A stretch of 64,000 nt of DNA from CAJCIT01 sp963771305 (GCA_963771305.1 CAVYTS010000033.1:434001-498000); one strand, 5' to 3'; numbered from the stretch's first letter, positions 1 through 9,741 are shown. Notes: a model not told the origin generated them from the sequence alone. Translations and numbers: made by a program.

Positions 1-75
1 TCCCTCTTGTCAGCCAATCCACTGGACTCGCGCTCCCCTCTATGCGGGCGCCAGTTCGCCCGAAGCGCACGAACA

Positions 76-1191
76 ATGGACTCCTGCGATGTCTTGATTG
101 TCGGCGGCGGACCCGCGGGCTCCTCGTGTGCCTGGGCTCTACGGCACTCCGGGCTGGATGTGGCGATCCTGGACAAATCTGCGTTCCCGCGCGACAAGGT
201 TTGCGGCGGCTGGATCACACCCGGTGTTCTGTCAACACTCGAGATTCAACCGGCGGACTACGCCCGTCATTCTGTGCTGCAGCCCATCACCGCCTTCCGC
301 GTGGGGGGTATTCATGGACCTGCTGTCGAAACGTCTTACGGACGGCCCGTAAGTTACGGTATCCTCCGAAGGCAATTCGACGACTACCTCCTCCGGCGCT
401 GTGGCGCGCGTATTCTTCCCCCCATAAGCATGGTCAAACTCGAGTTCTCCCAAAACAAGTGGCGCGCGAATGATCAGATTGAGGCTCGAGTCCTGGTCGG
501 CGCAGGCGGTCATTTCTGTCCAGTCGCGCGACTTACCGGTGGCAAAGCCGGTCGCGAATCCGCCGTCGTGGCGCAGGAAACTGAATTTGAAATGAGTGCA
601 GCGCAGCAGGCTGCTTGCCGCGTGCGGGAAGAAATGCCCGAGCTGTACTTTTGCGCCGACATGCAAGGATACGGTTGGTGTTTTCGTAAGGCCAGCATTC
701 TGAACGTCGGGTTGGGACGGGCTGACCCGCATCGGCTTCCCGCGCATGTCACGGATTTTCAACGGTTCCTGAGATCGTCACAGCGAATCTCGTTTGACGT
801 GCCTGCGTTCCATGGCCACGCTTATCTCCTCTACGGAACCTCGACGCGAAACGTCGTCGGAAACGGCTTCTTGCTGGTGGGCGACGCCGCCGGCCTGGCT
901 GCGCCCTACAGCGGCGAAGGAATCAGGCCAGCCATCGAATCTGGCTTGCTGGCAGCCAAAACCGTTGCCGCAGCCAACGGGGAATACAGCAGCCAGCAAC
1001 TGGAAAGTTATCGCACGCAACTTCTGGGCCGGCCCGAATCCCGCTGGCGCTCCTGGATCACGAGCATTGGCAGCCACGTCCCGTCCCGCTCCATCGCTCC
1101 TCTCGGCCGGTTCCTTCTCGGCGCGCACTGGTTCGTTCGCGACGTCGTCCTTAAGCAGTGGTTTTTGGAAGCCGACGCCTCGTCATCCTGA
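76..1191 (+). CDS. FAD-dependent oxidoreductase, geranylgeranyl reductase family
   Basis: Flavoprotein of about 371 residues. The Rossmann FAD motif VLIVGGGPAGSS stands at the N terminus, followed by FPRDKVCGG, the signature of the geranylgeranyl reductase/halogenase-like group, and a second FAD contact GDAAGLAAPYSGEG near residue 280. Family members reduce isoprenoid or other double bonds or hydroxylate aromatic substrates; the substrate cannot be told here. An open frame runs back to base 7, but the FAD motif normally lies within ten residues of the start, so the ATG at 76 is preferred. The next gene begins 62 bases downstream on the same strand. Confidence 0.8.
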   Translation: MDSCDVLIVGGGPAGSSCAWALRHSGLDVAILDKSAFPRDKVCGGWITPGVLSTLEIQPADYARHSVLQPITAFRVGGIHGPAVETSYGRPVSYGILRRQFDDYLLRRCGARILPPISMVKLEFSQNKWRANDQIEARVLVGAGGHFCPVARLTGGKAGRESAVVAQETEFEMSAAQQAACRVREEMPELYFCADMQGYGWCFRKASILNVGLGRADPHRLPAHVTDFQRFLRSSQRISFDVPAFHGHAYLLYGTSTRNVVGNGFLLVGDAAGLAAPYSGEGIRPAIESGLLAAKTVAAANGEYSSQQLESYRTQLLGRPESRWRSWITSIGSHVPSRSIAPLGRFLLGAHWFVRDVVLKQWFLEADASSS

Positions 1192-1253
1192 CGCCTGCAA
1201 AACGGTTCGCTACTTGCTATATGCATGCATGAAGTCTCCACCAGGAGGTCGTC

Positions 1254-1742
1254 ATGAATATGCTGAGACGTTGTCTGGATTACTTGGATCGGAATCACAT
1301 CGCCTATTCCCATTCCATTCACCCGCCTGCCTTCACCGCCCTCGAGGTCGCGGCGGCGGATCGAATACCGGCTTACACCCTGGCTAAGACCGTCGTTTTC
1401 TTTGGCGACACCGGCTATGGCATGGCCGTGGTACCGGCGGACCGCACCGTTGACTTTGCGGAGGTACGACGGCTCATGGGGCTGAGCTTTATCCGGCTTG
1501 CAACGGAAGTCGAGTTGGTTGATTTGTTTCCAACTTGTGAGGTTGGCGCCATGCCCCCGCTAGGAAACCTGTTTGGGTTGCCGGTCCTGGTTGACGTGAG
1601 CATCGAAGCCCAGGAGTTCATTGCCTTCAATGCCGGTACTCATCGCGATGTCATTCGAACGAGCTTCGTTGATTTCGCAAAGCAAGTGAATCCTCTGATC
1701 GCCGATTTCGCCACGATCGAATCTCTGGTAGCCGGAATCTAG
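1254..1742 (+). CDS. YbaK/ProX-type aminoacyl-tRNA deacylase domain protein
   Basis: Single-domain protein of 162 residues of the YbaK/EbsC/ProX family, which hydrolyses mischarged aminoacyl-tRNA such as Cys-tRNA(Pro) or Ala-tRNA(Pro) in the cytoplasm. The conserved lysine segment LAKTVVF lies near residues 43-49 and the loop GAMPPLG near residues 98-104, both typical of the family. A strong ribosome site (aggagg at 1243-1248) precedes the ATG. The stop codon TAG at 1740-1742 is formed by the TA target dinucleotide plus the first base of an IS630 element. The sequence beyond the element (TA then G at 2862-2864) would give the same TAG, so the protein is not truncated. Confidence 0.82.
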   Translation: MNMLRRCLDYLDRNHIAYSHSIHPPAFTALEVAAADRIPAYTLAKTVVFFGDTGYGMAVVPADRTVDFAEVRRLMGLSFIRLATEVELVDLFPTCEVGAMPPLGNLFGLPVLVDVSIEAQEFIAFNAGTHRDVIRTSFVDFAKQVNPLIADFATIESLVAGI

Positions 1743-2861
1743 TGTTTAGTTGCGTAAGTTGACAATGGTATTTCGGAGCTGGCTTCCCTTGACCTCGCGT
1801 TTCCGCCAGCGGAACGGTTTGGCGTGCTCGTTGTGCCTCCGGATGAAAGCTTCAATCGCCTCACGTAGCTGATCTTTGGTCTTGAAGCTTCCTCCGTTGA
1901 GTGTCTTGCGTTGCAGCAGGCTGAACACGATTTCAATCTGGTTCAGCCAACTTGCCGAAGTCGGCGTGAAGTGAAAGCGGACTCGTCCCTCGAACTTCGC
2001 AAGCCAGTCGTCGTTTCGTTTATGAGGGGAATAGTTGTCGAGGATGACGTGGATTTCTCGGTCCTGCGGCTGATCGGCCAACACGCCGTCCAGAAACCCA
2101 CGAAAGTCCTCCCGCTTCTTGTTCTCGGTGAATTTCGTGTGAACCTGGCCTGTGTCGACTTCAAGAGCCGCGAACAGATTGAGCGTCCCATGACGCTTAT
2201 AAGTGCTCTTCAGCGCTCGCACTACTTTACCGCTGTCAGTCTCAACATAACCGGAGGCCCGTTCGATCGCCTGGATGCTCGGCTTCTCATCCACGCTCAG
2301 GACCACGGCGTTTAATGGCGGGTTCAAATATAATCCCACTACTTCGGCGGCTTTGGGAGCAAACTCCTTGTCGGTGCTCACGCACCAGCTGCGTCGCCGT
2401 TGCAGATAGATTCCTTCGCGACGCAGAACACGCCATACCGCATGCACGCTGGCGTCGAGCCTTTCCGCTACCGCCGGGCCGTCCCAGTGGGACATTCCGG
2501 GCGGCGGTGTCTCCTCCAGCAGGGCCAGCACCCGGTTGCGAAACGCCGTGTCATATCTGACTGGTTTGCCCGGCCGCGACCGGTCGCGTAGTCCTCTCAG
2601 CCCCCATAGCGAGAAGCGCTGGCGCCATTTGGAAACGCAAGGGATAGAGACCCTCAGTTCCCGAGCCACTTGCTGAATCTCCTTGCCCTCCAGGCAAGCC
2701 AGAATGATTCGAGCCCGCTCCACGGCACGTGCCTCCGTCGTACGGCTCTTCGCGAGGGCCACTAAACTCGCCTTGTCTTCGATCGAGCATTCCAGTTTAG
2801 GTGCATGTCTAGGCATCTCCCAAACATTTTAATACATAAATGCATTACTGCGATTAAGCAC
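1742..2861 (-). mobile_element. IS630-family insertion sequence (about 1.12 kb)
   Basis: Complete-looking element containing one transposase gene. The imperfect terminal inverted repeats start GTGTTTAGTTGCG-TAA on the left and, read on the complement, GTGCTTAATCGCAGTAA on the right. It is flanked on both sides by TA (1740-1741 and 2862-2863), the dinucleotide that IS630/Tc1-like elements duplicate. The insertion is exactly inside the stop codon of the upstream deacylase gene. Confidence 0.85.
1746..2816 (-). CDS. IS630-family transposase
   Basis: Transposase of 356 residues, full length for the family. The N-terminal half is a helix-turn-helix region (VARELRVSIPCVSKWRQRF, about residues 50-68). 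The C-terminal half carries the DDE catalytic triad: D176 in LSVDEKPS, D260 in VILDNYSPHK and E295 in SWLNQIEIVFS. No frameshift or internal stop is seen, so the enzyme may be active. The stop lies four bases inside the left end of the element. Confidence 0.93.
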   Translation of the reverse strand: MPRHAPKLECSIEDKASLVALAKSRTTEARAVERARIILACLEGKEIQQVARELRVSIPCVSKWRQRFSLWGLRGLRDRSRPGKPVRYDTAFRNRVLALLEETPPPGMSHWDGPAVAERLDASVHAVWRVLRREGIYLQRRRSWCVSTDKEFAPKAAEVVGLYLNPPLNAVVLSVDEKPSIQAIERASGYVETDSGKVVRALKSTYKRHGTLNLFAALEVDTGQVHTKFTENKKREDFRGFLDGVLADQPQDREIHVILDNYSPHKRNDDWLAKFEGRVRFHFTPTSASWLNQIEIVFSLLQRKTLNGGSFKTKDQLREAIEAFIRRHNEHAKPFRWRKREVKGSQLRNTIVNLRN

Positions 2862-2863
2862 TA

Positions 2864-3034
2864 GCTAGCGGACGGCGCTTGTCTGATTTCGGATAGGTGA
2901 CTCTCAAACTTTTGCGTGAAAAGGCGCAAAACAACGTAGCTTTCTGCGTATACTCGCGCGGCTCTCCATAACGCATCGCGGCACATCGCTTCAGACCACA
3001 ATTTGCAGTCCCCTTCCTTCCCAATTCAAATACA
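2864..3034. promoter_or_regulatory. Intergenic leader with a short perfect dyad
   Basis: About 170 bases between the IS630 element and the M2 peptidase gene. It contains a perfect 7-bp dyad, TTTTGCG at 2910-2916 and CGCAAAA at 2925-2931, separated by eight bases. It could be an operator or a small hairpin for the downstream gene; nothing in the sequence proves a function. Confidence 0.3.
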
Positions 3035-4862
3035 ATGGCACTGGTGCCGAAGACAATCGCCGTTCTCGTTTTTCTGCTTGGTTCTTGCAGCTTGATGCGA
3101 GCGGCAGGGCCAACGCTCGCGGAGGCCCGGCAATTCGTCGAGGCAGCCGAGACAAAGCTCCTTCAGCTAACCAACGATGCGCAGCAAGCGGATTGGGTCA
3201 AATCGACCTACATTACCGATGACACCGAAGCGCTCGCCGCGCGCGCCGATGAACGGCTCATCTCGGCGACGGTCGAGTTGGCGAAACAATCGGTTCGTTT
3301 TCAGAAGTTGTCCCTGCCGCCTGACTTGGCGCGCAAACTGTATCTGCTCCAGAATCAGCTGACGCTGGCGGCGCCCGCAGATCCAGTGTTAAGCGCGGAA
3401 GTCACCCGCCTGGTCACAACCATGGAAGGCACCTACGGAAAAGGCAAGTACTGTCCGGGCTCCGGCAGCGCGCTTCCAAAGAAGACCGGCGAGTCGCCGT
3501 GCTATGACCTTGAGGATCTCAGCAAGCTGCTGGCCCAGAGCCACGAAGCCGCGCAGTTGAAAGAATCCTGGATCGGCTGGCACGCCATCTCGAAGCCCAT
3601 GCGCCCGGGCTTTGCCCGCTTTGTCACGCTATCCAATCAAGGTGCGCGCGAGCTCGGTTTTGCCGACGCCGGCGCCATGTGGCGATCTCAGTACGATATG
3701 GCGCCCGATGCCTTCGCCCAGGAGTTGGACCGCCTCTGGACGCAAGTGCGCCCGTTATATCTGTCGCTTCACACCTATGTCCGGAAGAAGCTGCGCGAGA
3801 AGTATGGCGATGCCGTCTCTCCGCGTGGTCCCATTCCGGCGCAGTTTCTCGGCAACATGTGGGCGCAGGATTGGAGCAACATCTACGATCTGGTGGCGCC
3901 GCCCGACGCCGGGGCAGGCTACGATCTCACCAAGATCCTGCAAACGCACCAAACCAAACCGCTAGACATGGTGAAGTATGGCGAGCATTTCTTCGTCTCG
4001 CTCGGCTTTGCGCCGCTGCCGCCCACGTTCTGGGAACGGTCGATGTTCACCAAGCCCCGTGACCGCGAAGTGGTCTGCCATGCCAGCGCCTGGGATGTCG
4101 ACAGCATGGAAGACTTGCGTATCAAGATGTGCATCGACATCACCGATGAAGACTTTCTGACCATCCATCATGAGCTGGGTCATAATTTCTATCAGCGCGC
4201 CTATGACAAGCAGCCGTTCCTGTTTCGCAACAGCGCCAACGACGGTTTTCATGAAGCCGTCGGGCGATACCATCGCTCTCTCGGTAACACCCGAGTATCT
4301 CGTAAAGATCAAACTTCTCGAGCAAGCGCCCGATCCGTCGAAAGATATCGGCCTGCTCTTGCACAAGGCGCTTGAGAAAGTCGCCTTCCTGCCGTTTGGC
4401 CTGTTGATCGATCAGTGGCGCTGGAAGGTCTTCAACGGCGAGATCACGCCGCAACAATACAACGCGGCCTGGTGGCAGCTGCGGCTGAAGTATCAAGGCG
4501 TCGCGCCGCCATCGGCACGGACCGAAGAAGACTTCGACGCCGCGGCGAAATATCACGTGGCGGCGAATGTGCCTTATATGCGCTATTTTTTGGCCGACAT
4601 TCTCCAGTTCCAGTTTCATCGCAGCCTGTCCAAAATCGCCGGCTGCACCGGACCCTTGAACCGCTGCTCCATCTATGGCAATCAGGAAGCGGGGGCGCGC
4701 TTGAACACGATGCTATCCATGGGCCAGAGCAGGCCTTGGCCTGAAGCATTGGCAGCGCTCACCGGACAGACCCAGATGGACGCGACTGCGATTGTGGATT
4801 ACTTCGCCCCACTGCAGAAGTGGCTGGATGAACAGAATAAGGGCGAGGAACTGGGATGGTAA
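3035..4862 (+). pseudogene. M2-family peptidyl-dipeptidase (ACE-like), one-base frameshift
   Basis: Exported zinc dipeptidyl carboxypeptidase related to angiotensin-converting enzyme. It has an N-terminal signal peptide (hydrophobic run to about residue 24), the zinc motif HELGH at residues 379-383, and the third zinc ligand, Glu407, in HEAVG. Directly after HEAVG the reading frame breaks. The family continues GDTIALSVTPEYL, which is found in the +1 frame, so one extra base lies within 4262-4265. The second frame then runs intact to 4862 with normal family sequence. The total length of about 608 residues matches bacterial M2 enzymes. This may be a true frameshift or a sequence error, since everything else is conserved. 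Confidence 0.85.
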
Positions 4863-4903
4863 GCGATTGCCATCTCGAAGTCTTGAGTATGAGGAGTTAG
4901 GAT

Positions 4904-6457
4904 ATGCAACCCAACGAACCGACTTACATCTCCCGCCGGGCGTTCGCTGCCGGAGCAGCGGCCTTCATGATCGTTCCCCGCCATGTGCTCGGTGGCCAGG
5001 GCTACGTCGCACCCAGCGACAAGGTGAACCTGGCCACCATCGGTCTCGGCCGCCAGGGCGAAGCCATCACCATGGAGCTTCTCGCTCGACCCGACGTCCA
5101 GGTGATCGCCGTCTGCGATTGCAATAAGAGCGGCATGAACTACGTCGAGTACGGCCCCAATTCGCTTCTCAAGGACGCGCGCAAACTTCTAGGTCCCGGC
5201 TACGAGAATTGGGGTGCGGATCTCACATCGCCGGGCGAAGCGCGCCTCGCTCCCCACTTCGAAACTAGCCTGGGCATGGGCGGACGCGAGCCGGCTAAGC
5301 GCCTCGTCGAAGCCTATTACGGTTCTCGCAAAGGTTCCTCCTCCGGTGCGTACAAAGGCTGCACGGCTTATGCCGACTATCGCGAACTCCTGGCCAAGGA
5401 GAGCGGTCTCGACGCCGTCTATGTCGCCACGCCCGATCATTGGCATGCCCCGATCGCCATCACCGCGATGCGGCAACACAAGCACGTGTTGGGGCAAAAG
5501 CCCATGGCACACTCTATCGCCGATGCTCACCGCATGGCCGCAACTGCGCGAGAGACGAAAGTCGCCACTTCGGTGACCATCAACAACCCCTCCAGCGATT
5601 CCACCCATCTCATCGCTCAATGGATCGATGCCGGCGCCATCGGGCACGTGCGCGAGGTTCACAACTGGTCGAGCCGGCCTTTCTGGCTGCAGGGCATCGA
5701 CCGCCCCACCGAAGTACAACCCATTCCGGCAGGCCTCGATTGGGAAATGTGGTTAGGGCCTGCGCCCGAACGTCCCTATAACAACGCCTATCTTCCCTTC
5801 GTCTGGCGCGGCTGGTACGACTTTGGCTGCGGTTCCTTCGGCGACATGGGCTGCTACAGCTTCGCCGGCATTTTCAAGATCCTGGGCCTCACGCCGCCCG
5901 TGCGGGTGGAATCCAGCTCCAGCGATTCGTTCCCTGAGACGTACCCCAAAGCCTCCATGGTCCATCTGACGTTTCCCGCCGGTGGCAATCATGGCGAGGT
6001 GCGCATGTCCTGGTACGACGGCGGCCTGCGCCCCCCGCGTCCCTCCGGTTTGAAGCCGAAAGACCAGGCCCTCTTCATCGGCGGCGAGGAAGGCGAAGGC
6101 ATTATGTACGTCGGCGACAAGGGTTTTCTGCTGGCCGGCTTCAATGGAAACAATCCCCGCGTCTATCCGGAATCGCCAAGATTCAAAACGCCACCGCCGA
6201 GCCGCCGTGACAGCGACGAGATTCATGATGTCGCCATCGAACAGTGGATCGCCGCGTGCAAAGGCGGCCCTGCGCCTCTTGCGAACTTCGAAATTCAAAG
6301 CCCGGTGACGGAGTCGTTCTTGCTCGGCTGCATCGCCCAGCGCTTCCCGGGCGAACTGATCGAGTGGGACGCGGCCAACATGCGAATTACGAATTCAGAA
6401 AAGTTGAATGCATATGTCGATCCGCCTGGCCGCAAGCCCTATGCGATAGGAACCTGA
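4904..6457 (+). CDS. Tat-exported Gfo/Idh/MocA-family oxidoreductase
   Basis: Protein of 517 residues with a twin-arginine leader (SRRAFAAGAAAFMIVPRHVLG, residues 10-30). A Rossmann NAD(P)-binding domain follows (LATIGLGRQG, then the family motif ATPDHWHAPIAI). The usual EKP catalytic/cofactor motif reads QKP here (HVLGQKPMAHS). The C-terminal half is the Gfo/Idh/MocA substrate domain. Such secreted forms act on sugars or sugar derivatives in the periplasm; the substrate is unknown. A ribosome site (gaggagt) precedes the ATG. The next gene starts one base after its stop, so the two form an operon with a GH130-like enzyme and probably share a carbohydrate role. Confidence 0.85.
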   Translation: MQPNEPTYISRRAFAAGAAAFMIVPRHVLGGQGYVAPSDKVNLATIGLGRQGEAITMELLARPDVQVIAVCDCNKSGMNYVEYGPNSLLKDARKLLGPGYENWGADLTSPGEARLAPHFETSLGMGGREPAKRLVEAYYGSRKGSSSGAYKGCTAYADYRELLAKESGLDAVYVATPDHWHAPIAITAMRQHKHVLGQKPMAHSIADAHRMAATARETKVATSVTINNPSSDSTHLIAQWIDAGAIGHVREVHNWSSRPFWLQGIDRPTEVQPIPAGLDWEMWLGPAPERPYNNAYLPFVWRGWYDFGCGSFGDMGCYSFAGIFKILGLTPPVRVESSSSDSFPETYPKASMVHLTFPAGGNHGEVRMSWYDGGLRPPRPSGLKPKDQALFIGGEEGEGIMYVGDKGFLLAGFNGNNPRVYPESPRFKTPPPSRRDSDEIHDVAIEQWIAACKGGPAPLANFEIQSPVTESFLLGCIAQRFPGELIEWDAANMRITNSEKLNAYVDPPGRKPYAIGT

Positions 6458-6458
6458 C

Positions 6459-7568
6459 ATGAGCCGGTATCTGAAGCACGTCCTCGGGGCCGTCGCGCTC
6501 TGCGCAGCTGCGCTTTTCGCAGACCAGGGCGCCAGTTGGCAGATCGGCCCATGGGAGCGTCGACCCGGCGCCGCTCCGGTCATCGCTCCCAACAAGGATT
6601 CGCTATTCCGCAATCCGGTGGATGGAAAGCAGGTGCACTGGGAGGCCCTGCACACATTCAACCCTGCGGCCATTGTCCGAAACGGCAAGGTCTACGTCCT
6701 CTACCGTGCCGAGGACGACTCCGGCGAAATGCAAATCGGCATGCACACGTCCCGGCTGGGACTGGCCGAAAGCGATGATGGCGTCCACTTCACTCGCCGT
6801 CCCGAGCCTGTTCTCTACCCCGGCAAAGATAAACAGGAAAGCCGCGAATGGCCGGGCGGCTGTGAAGATCCGCGCATGGTGGAAAGCGAAGATGGCAACT
6901 ACGTCCTGACCTACACGCAGTGGAACCGGAAGAAAACCGACGCGGCCATCGCCACATCCAAAGATCTGATTCATTGGACGAAACACGGTCCCGCGCTCGG
7001 CACCTCCGGCAAGTATGGAGCTCTCTCCTACAAATCCGCCGGAATTGTCACCCACATCGAGGGCGGCCGGCTCATCGCCGCCAAAATCGGAGGCAAGTAC
7101 TGGATGTATTGGGGCGAAGGCGTTATACGCCTCGCAACCTCCGACGATCTCATCCGCTGGAAGCCCATGGAGGACGAGCGGGGCGATGCCGTCGAGGTTT
7201 TGTCAAAGCGCGACGGCCGCTTCGATAGTTCGTTTCCGGAGACCGGGCCGCCGCCCGTGTTAACCCCCAATGGCATCGTTGTTCTGTACAACGGCAAGAA
7301 TGCCCCCACAGGCGGTGACCCCGCACTCGGCTCGGAAGCCTACGCTGTGGGCGAGGCTCTCTTCGCCGCGGATTCCCCCGCCAAGCTCATCGCGCGCACC
7401 GATCAACCTGTGTTCAAGCCCGAACTGCCCTTTGAGAAGAGCGGCCAGTATGCCGCTGGCACGACGTTCGCCGAGGCGTTGGTTTGGTTCCACAATCAGT
7501 GGTTCCTCTATTACGGGTGCGCCGATTCCAGAGTGGGAGTTGCTATCGCCCAAATGCCACCGCCGTAA
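6459..7568 (+). CDS. Secreted GH130-like glycosidase/phosphorylase
   Basis: Protein of 369 residues with a cleavable signal peptide (residues 1-21). The five-bladed propeller pattern of the GH130 family is recognised from FNPAAIVRNGKVYVLYRAED near residues 67-86 and GGCEDPRMVE near residues 134-143. Family members phosphorolyse or hydrolyse beta-mannosides and related linkages. The family assignment is firm, but whether this exported member is a phosphorylase or a hydrolase is not decided. It is translationally close to the preceding oxidoreductase (one-base gap), which suggests joint sugar processing. Confidence 0.75.
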   Translation: MSRYLKHVLGAVALCAAALFADQGASWQIGPWERRPGAAPVIAPNKDSLFRNPVDGKQVHWEALHTFNPAAIVRNGKVYVLYRAEDDSGEMQIGMHTSRLGLAESDDGVHFTRRPEPVLYPGKDKQESREWPGGCEDPRMVESEDGNYVLTYTQWNRKKTDAAIATSKDLIHWTKHGPALGTSGKYGALSYKSAGIVTHIEGGRLIAAKIGGKYWMYWGEGVIRLATSDDLIRWKPMEDERGDAVEVLSKRDGRFDSSFPETGPPPVLTPNGIVVLYNGKNAPTGGDPALGSEAYAVGEALFAADSPAKLIARTDQPVFKPELPFEKSGQYAAGTTFAEALVWFHNQWFLYYGCADSRVGVAIAQMPPP

Positions 7569-7666
7569 CCCACAGGCTTACTGCGCTTTCGGTTAGGATA
7601 GTTTCGGGCGGATAACAGACAACCCCGGAAGGGTCGGATCTTCCCACCAACACGTTGGAGATCAGA

Positions 7667-9475
7667 ATGCGTTACGCGCAGGTCATACTGATTTGTTGCC
7701 TGTCGCACGCCGCGCTCACGGCTCAGGTCGAACCTTCAGCCGAGAATCCTGTGGACCCGTTCCTCATCAAGGCGCGACAGTCGGCTGTCGCGTTTGCTGA
7801 AAAACTTCCTGATTTCGTCTGCCGGCAAGTCACTACCCGGTATCGAAGAAACCTTACCGACGGTTCCTGGCAGCATCTTGACGTCATCTCGGCGGACGTG
7901 GCTTACAACCGCAAAACAGGGGAAAGCTACAGCAGTATCCAAGTAAACGGCGCGCCTGCCGGCGATCAGATGTTGGCACTCTCGGGCAGCAGCGCCGTCG
8001 GCGAATTTGCTCTCGACTTGCCGAATCTGTTCGCTTCCGCGGCCGACGACGCCTTTCACATCAACGAAGATGTCGCTCTGAACGGCCAGCCAGCCCGGGT
8101 CTACGCCTATGAAGTTGACCAGAGCGCCTCGCGGTGGAACATCAAAGAGCGAGCGATCTCGGTCACTCCTGGCTACGCCGGCCGTATTTGGATTGATAAG
8201 AAGCTAAGCCGCGTGATCCGCTTGGAGATGATCGCCGACTCCCTGCCACCCACTCTCGATGCCGATCAGATCACCACCACCATCGACTTTGGGCCGGCGG
8301 ATCTCGGAGACGGCAACACCTACTTTCTTCCGATGGGCTCTGAGACCACCTTCTGCAAACGCGAGAGTGGCACGTGCAATCGCAACACCACCGAACTCAG
8401 CAACTACCGCAAATTCGCCGTCGAGTCCGCCATCGCTTTCGGAGAAATACCGAAAGAGTTCGGCTTGGGTTCGGCCACGCCCCCGCCTGCACCAGCGCCG
8501 GCAGCGCGCGGTAAACGCGGCAGTGCGAAGGAGCCGGTCCTCTCCTTTGTCGGCGTTGTGCGTGCCCCCCAGAACAAGAGCATGATCCTGGAACTGGACG
8601 ATACTCGCTTCATCTTTTTCACTTCCGGCGGCAGTGCGCCAATCGGTCTGTCCCCTGGAGATCGCGCCCACATTGAAGGCGACGACTTTGACAGCCGCGG
8701 TGTGGTGGCCCGCTCTTTCAATGTCGTTCAGGCAGCATCCGCTGCCCCTCATCCGCACGTTGAGCCCGCCGCTCCCTTAGCCCCTTCGGACCCGATCGTG
8801 GAGCAAGCACGCGAAAGCGCCAAGACTCTGGTGCTGCAGCTCCCAAACTTCCTTTGCAATGAGGAAGTGAGGCGATATCGGAACTGGCCGAAGCACAAAC
8901 AGTGGCAATTCGAAGACACGCTTTCGGCCGAGCTTCTCTACAGCCGCAAGAACGGTGAAGACTACCGTAATATCCGCGTCAATGGTGAGCCGACGAACAA
9001 GCAGTGGCTCGCGCTGGGCGGCGACATCTCCACCGGAGAATTCGGCAGCCTCCTGCAAAGTGTGCTCTCAAAGCGAGTCGGCGGCTTCAAGTTTGAAGCA
9101 GAGGACATTGTGGATGGCACACCCGCTCGCCGGTACAGCTTCCATGTCTCCCACGCAGAATCGGATTGGACGATCATGTCCGAATATCAGTTCATCACCC
9201 CGGCCTACAGCGGTCGGCTATGGTTCGACCGGGATTCGAATGCTGTCTTGCGCGTCGAACGGCGCGCCGAGGACATTCCGCCTGCGTTCCCTATTAGCAG
9301 CGTGGAAACGGAACTGAACTTCGGCCTGGTGCACCTGGGCCCTTCCGAAGCCTACAACCTTCCGGTACACGCCGAGACTCGTGCTTGCTTCCGCGAGAAG
9401 CAGGAATGCAGTCGAAAGACGATCGACTTTCGAAATTACAAAAAGTTCACGGGGGAGTCAAAGATCATCTTCTGA
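7667..9475 (+). CDS. Secreted protein with two tandem homologous domains, function unknown
   Basis: About 602 residues. A signal peptide (MRYAQVILICCLSHAALTAQ) is followed by two related halves. The first runs from about residue 30 (DPFLIKARQSAVAFAEKLPD) to 270, the second from about 370 (DPIVEQARESAKTLVLQLPN) to the C terminus. Both repeat the order PDFVCRQVTTRYR / PNFLCNEEVRRYR, a YNRKTGESY / YSRKNGEDY segment, and a YxGRIW / YSGRLW segment. A proline/alanine-rich spacer and a small beta-rich insert separate them. The ATG at 7667 is chosen because GGAG at 7657-7660 gives correct spacing. I do not recognise a named family; the pattern resembles acidobacterial paralogue families of unknown role. 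Confidence 0.75.
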   Translation: MRYAQVILICCLSHAALTAQVEPSAENPVDPFLIKARQSAVAFAEKLPDFVCRQVTTRYRRNLTDGSWQHLDVISADVAYNRKTGESYSSIQVNGAPAGDQMLALSGSSAVGEFALDLPNLFASAADDAFHINEDVALNGQPARVYAYEVDQSASRWNIKERAISVTPGYAGRIWIDKKLSRVIRLEMIADSLPPTLDADQITTTIDFGPADLGDGNTYFLPMGSETTFCKRESGTCNRNTTELSNYRKFAVESAIAFGEIPKEFGLGSATPPPAPAPAARGKRGSAKEPVLSFVGVVRAPQNKSMILELDDTRFIFFTSGGSAPIGLSPGDRAHIEGDDFDSRGVVARSFNVVQAASAAPHPHVEPAAPLAPSDPIVEQARESAKTLVLQLPNFLCNEEVRRYRNWPKHKQWQFEDTLSAELLYSRKNGEDYRNIRVNGEPTNKQWLALGGDISTGEFGSLLQSVLSKRVGGFKFEAEDIVDGTPARRYSFHVSHAESDWTIMSEYQFITPAYSGRLWFDRDSNAVLRVERRAEDIPPAFPISSVETELNFGLVHLGPSEAYNLPVHAETRACFREKQECSRKTIDFRNYKKFTGESKIIF

Positions 9476-9741
9476 GACACTCGGTCTCGTCAGCACGCGG
9501 ACTCAAACGGAACCGCGACCGTGAATACCTATACATAGTTAAGTTCTTGCCTAGAATGGCAGAATTCTCAGCGGGAGGTCGCCGCACGCTCCGGGATGAT
9601 CAAGAGCTCTTTGAGTTTGAGGCACAAGGCGACAACTTGTTTGCCGAGCACGTTGAAGCCGCGATAGGAGCGTGCCCCCCGGCGTCGCGGAGCTAGGGGG
9701 TGGACGCCGAGATATTCGGCTAGCTTCTCAACAAGCAGTTC
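9476..9741. other. Intergenic stretch with an in-frame open remnant after sqdB
   Basis: No convincing gene. On the minus strand the frame of sqdB stays open after its TAA for a further 57 codons (9568-9741), reading segments such as VEKLAEYLGVHPL and GKQVVALCLKLKEL. It has no start codon of its own other than CTG. It may be a degraded fragment of another gene; I do not recognise the product. Confidence 0.3.

Noticed and set aside
1254..1742. YbaK-type gene truncated by the IS630 element
   Set aside because: The sequence on the far side of the element gives the same TAG stop, so the protein is complete.
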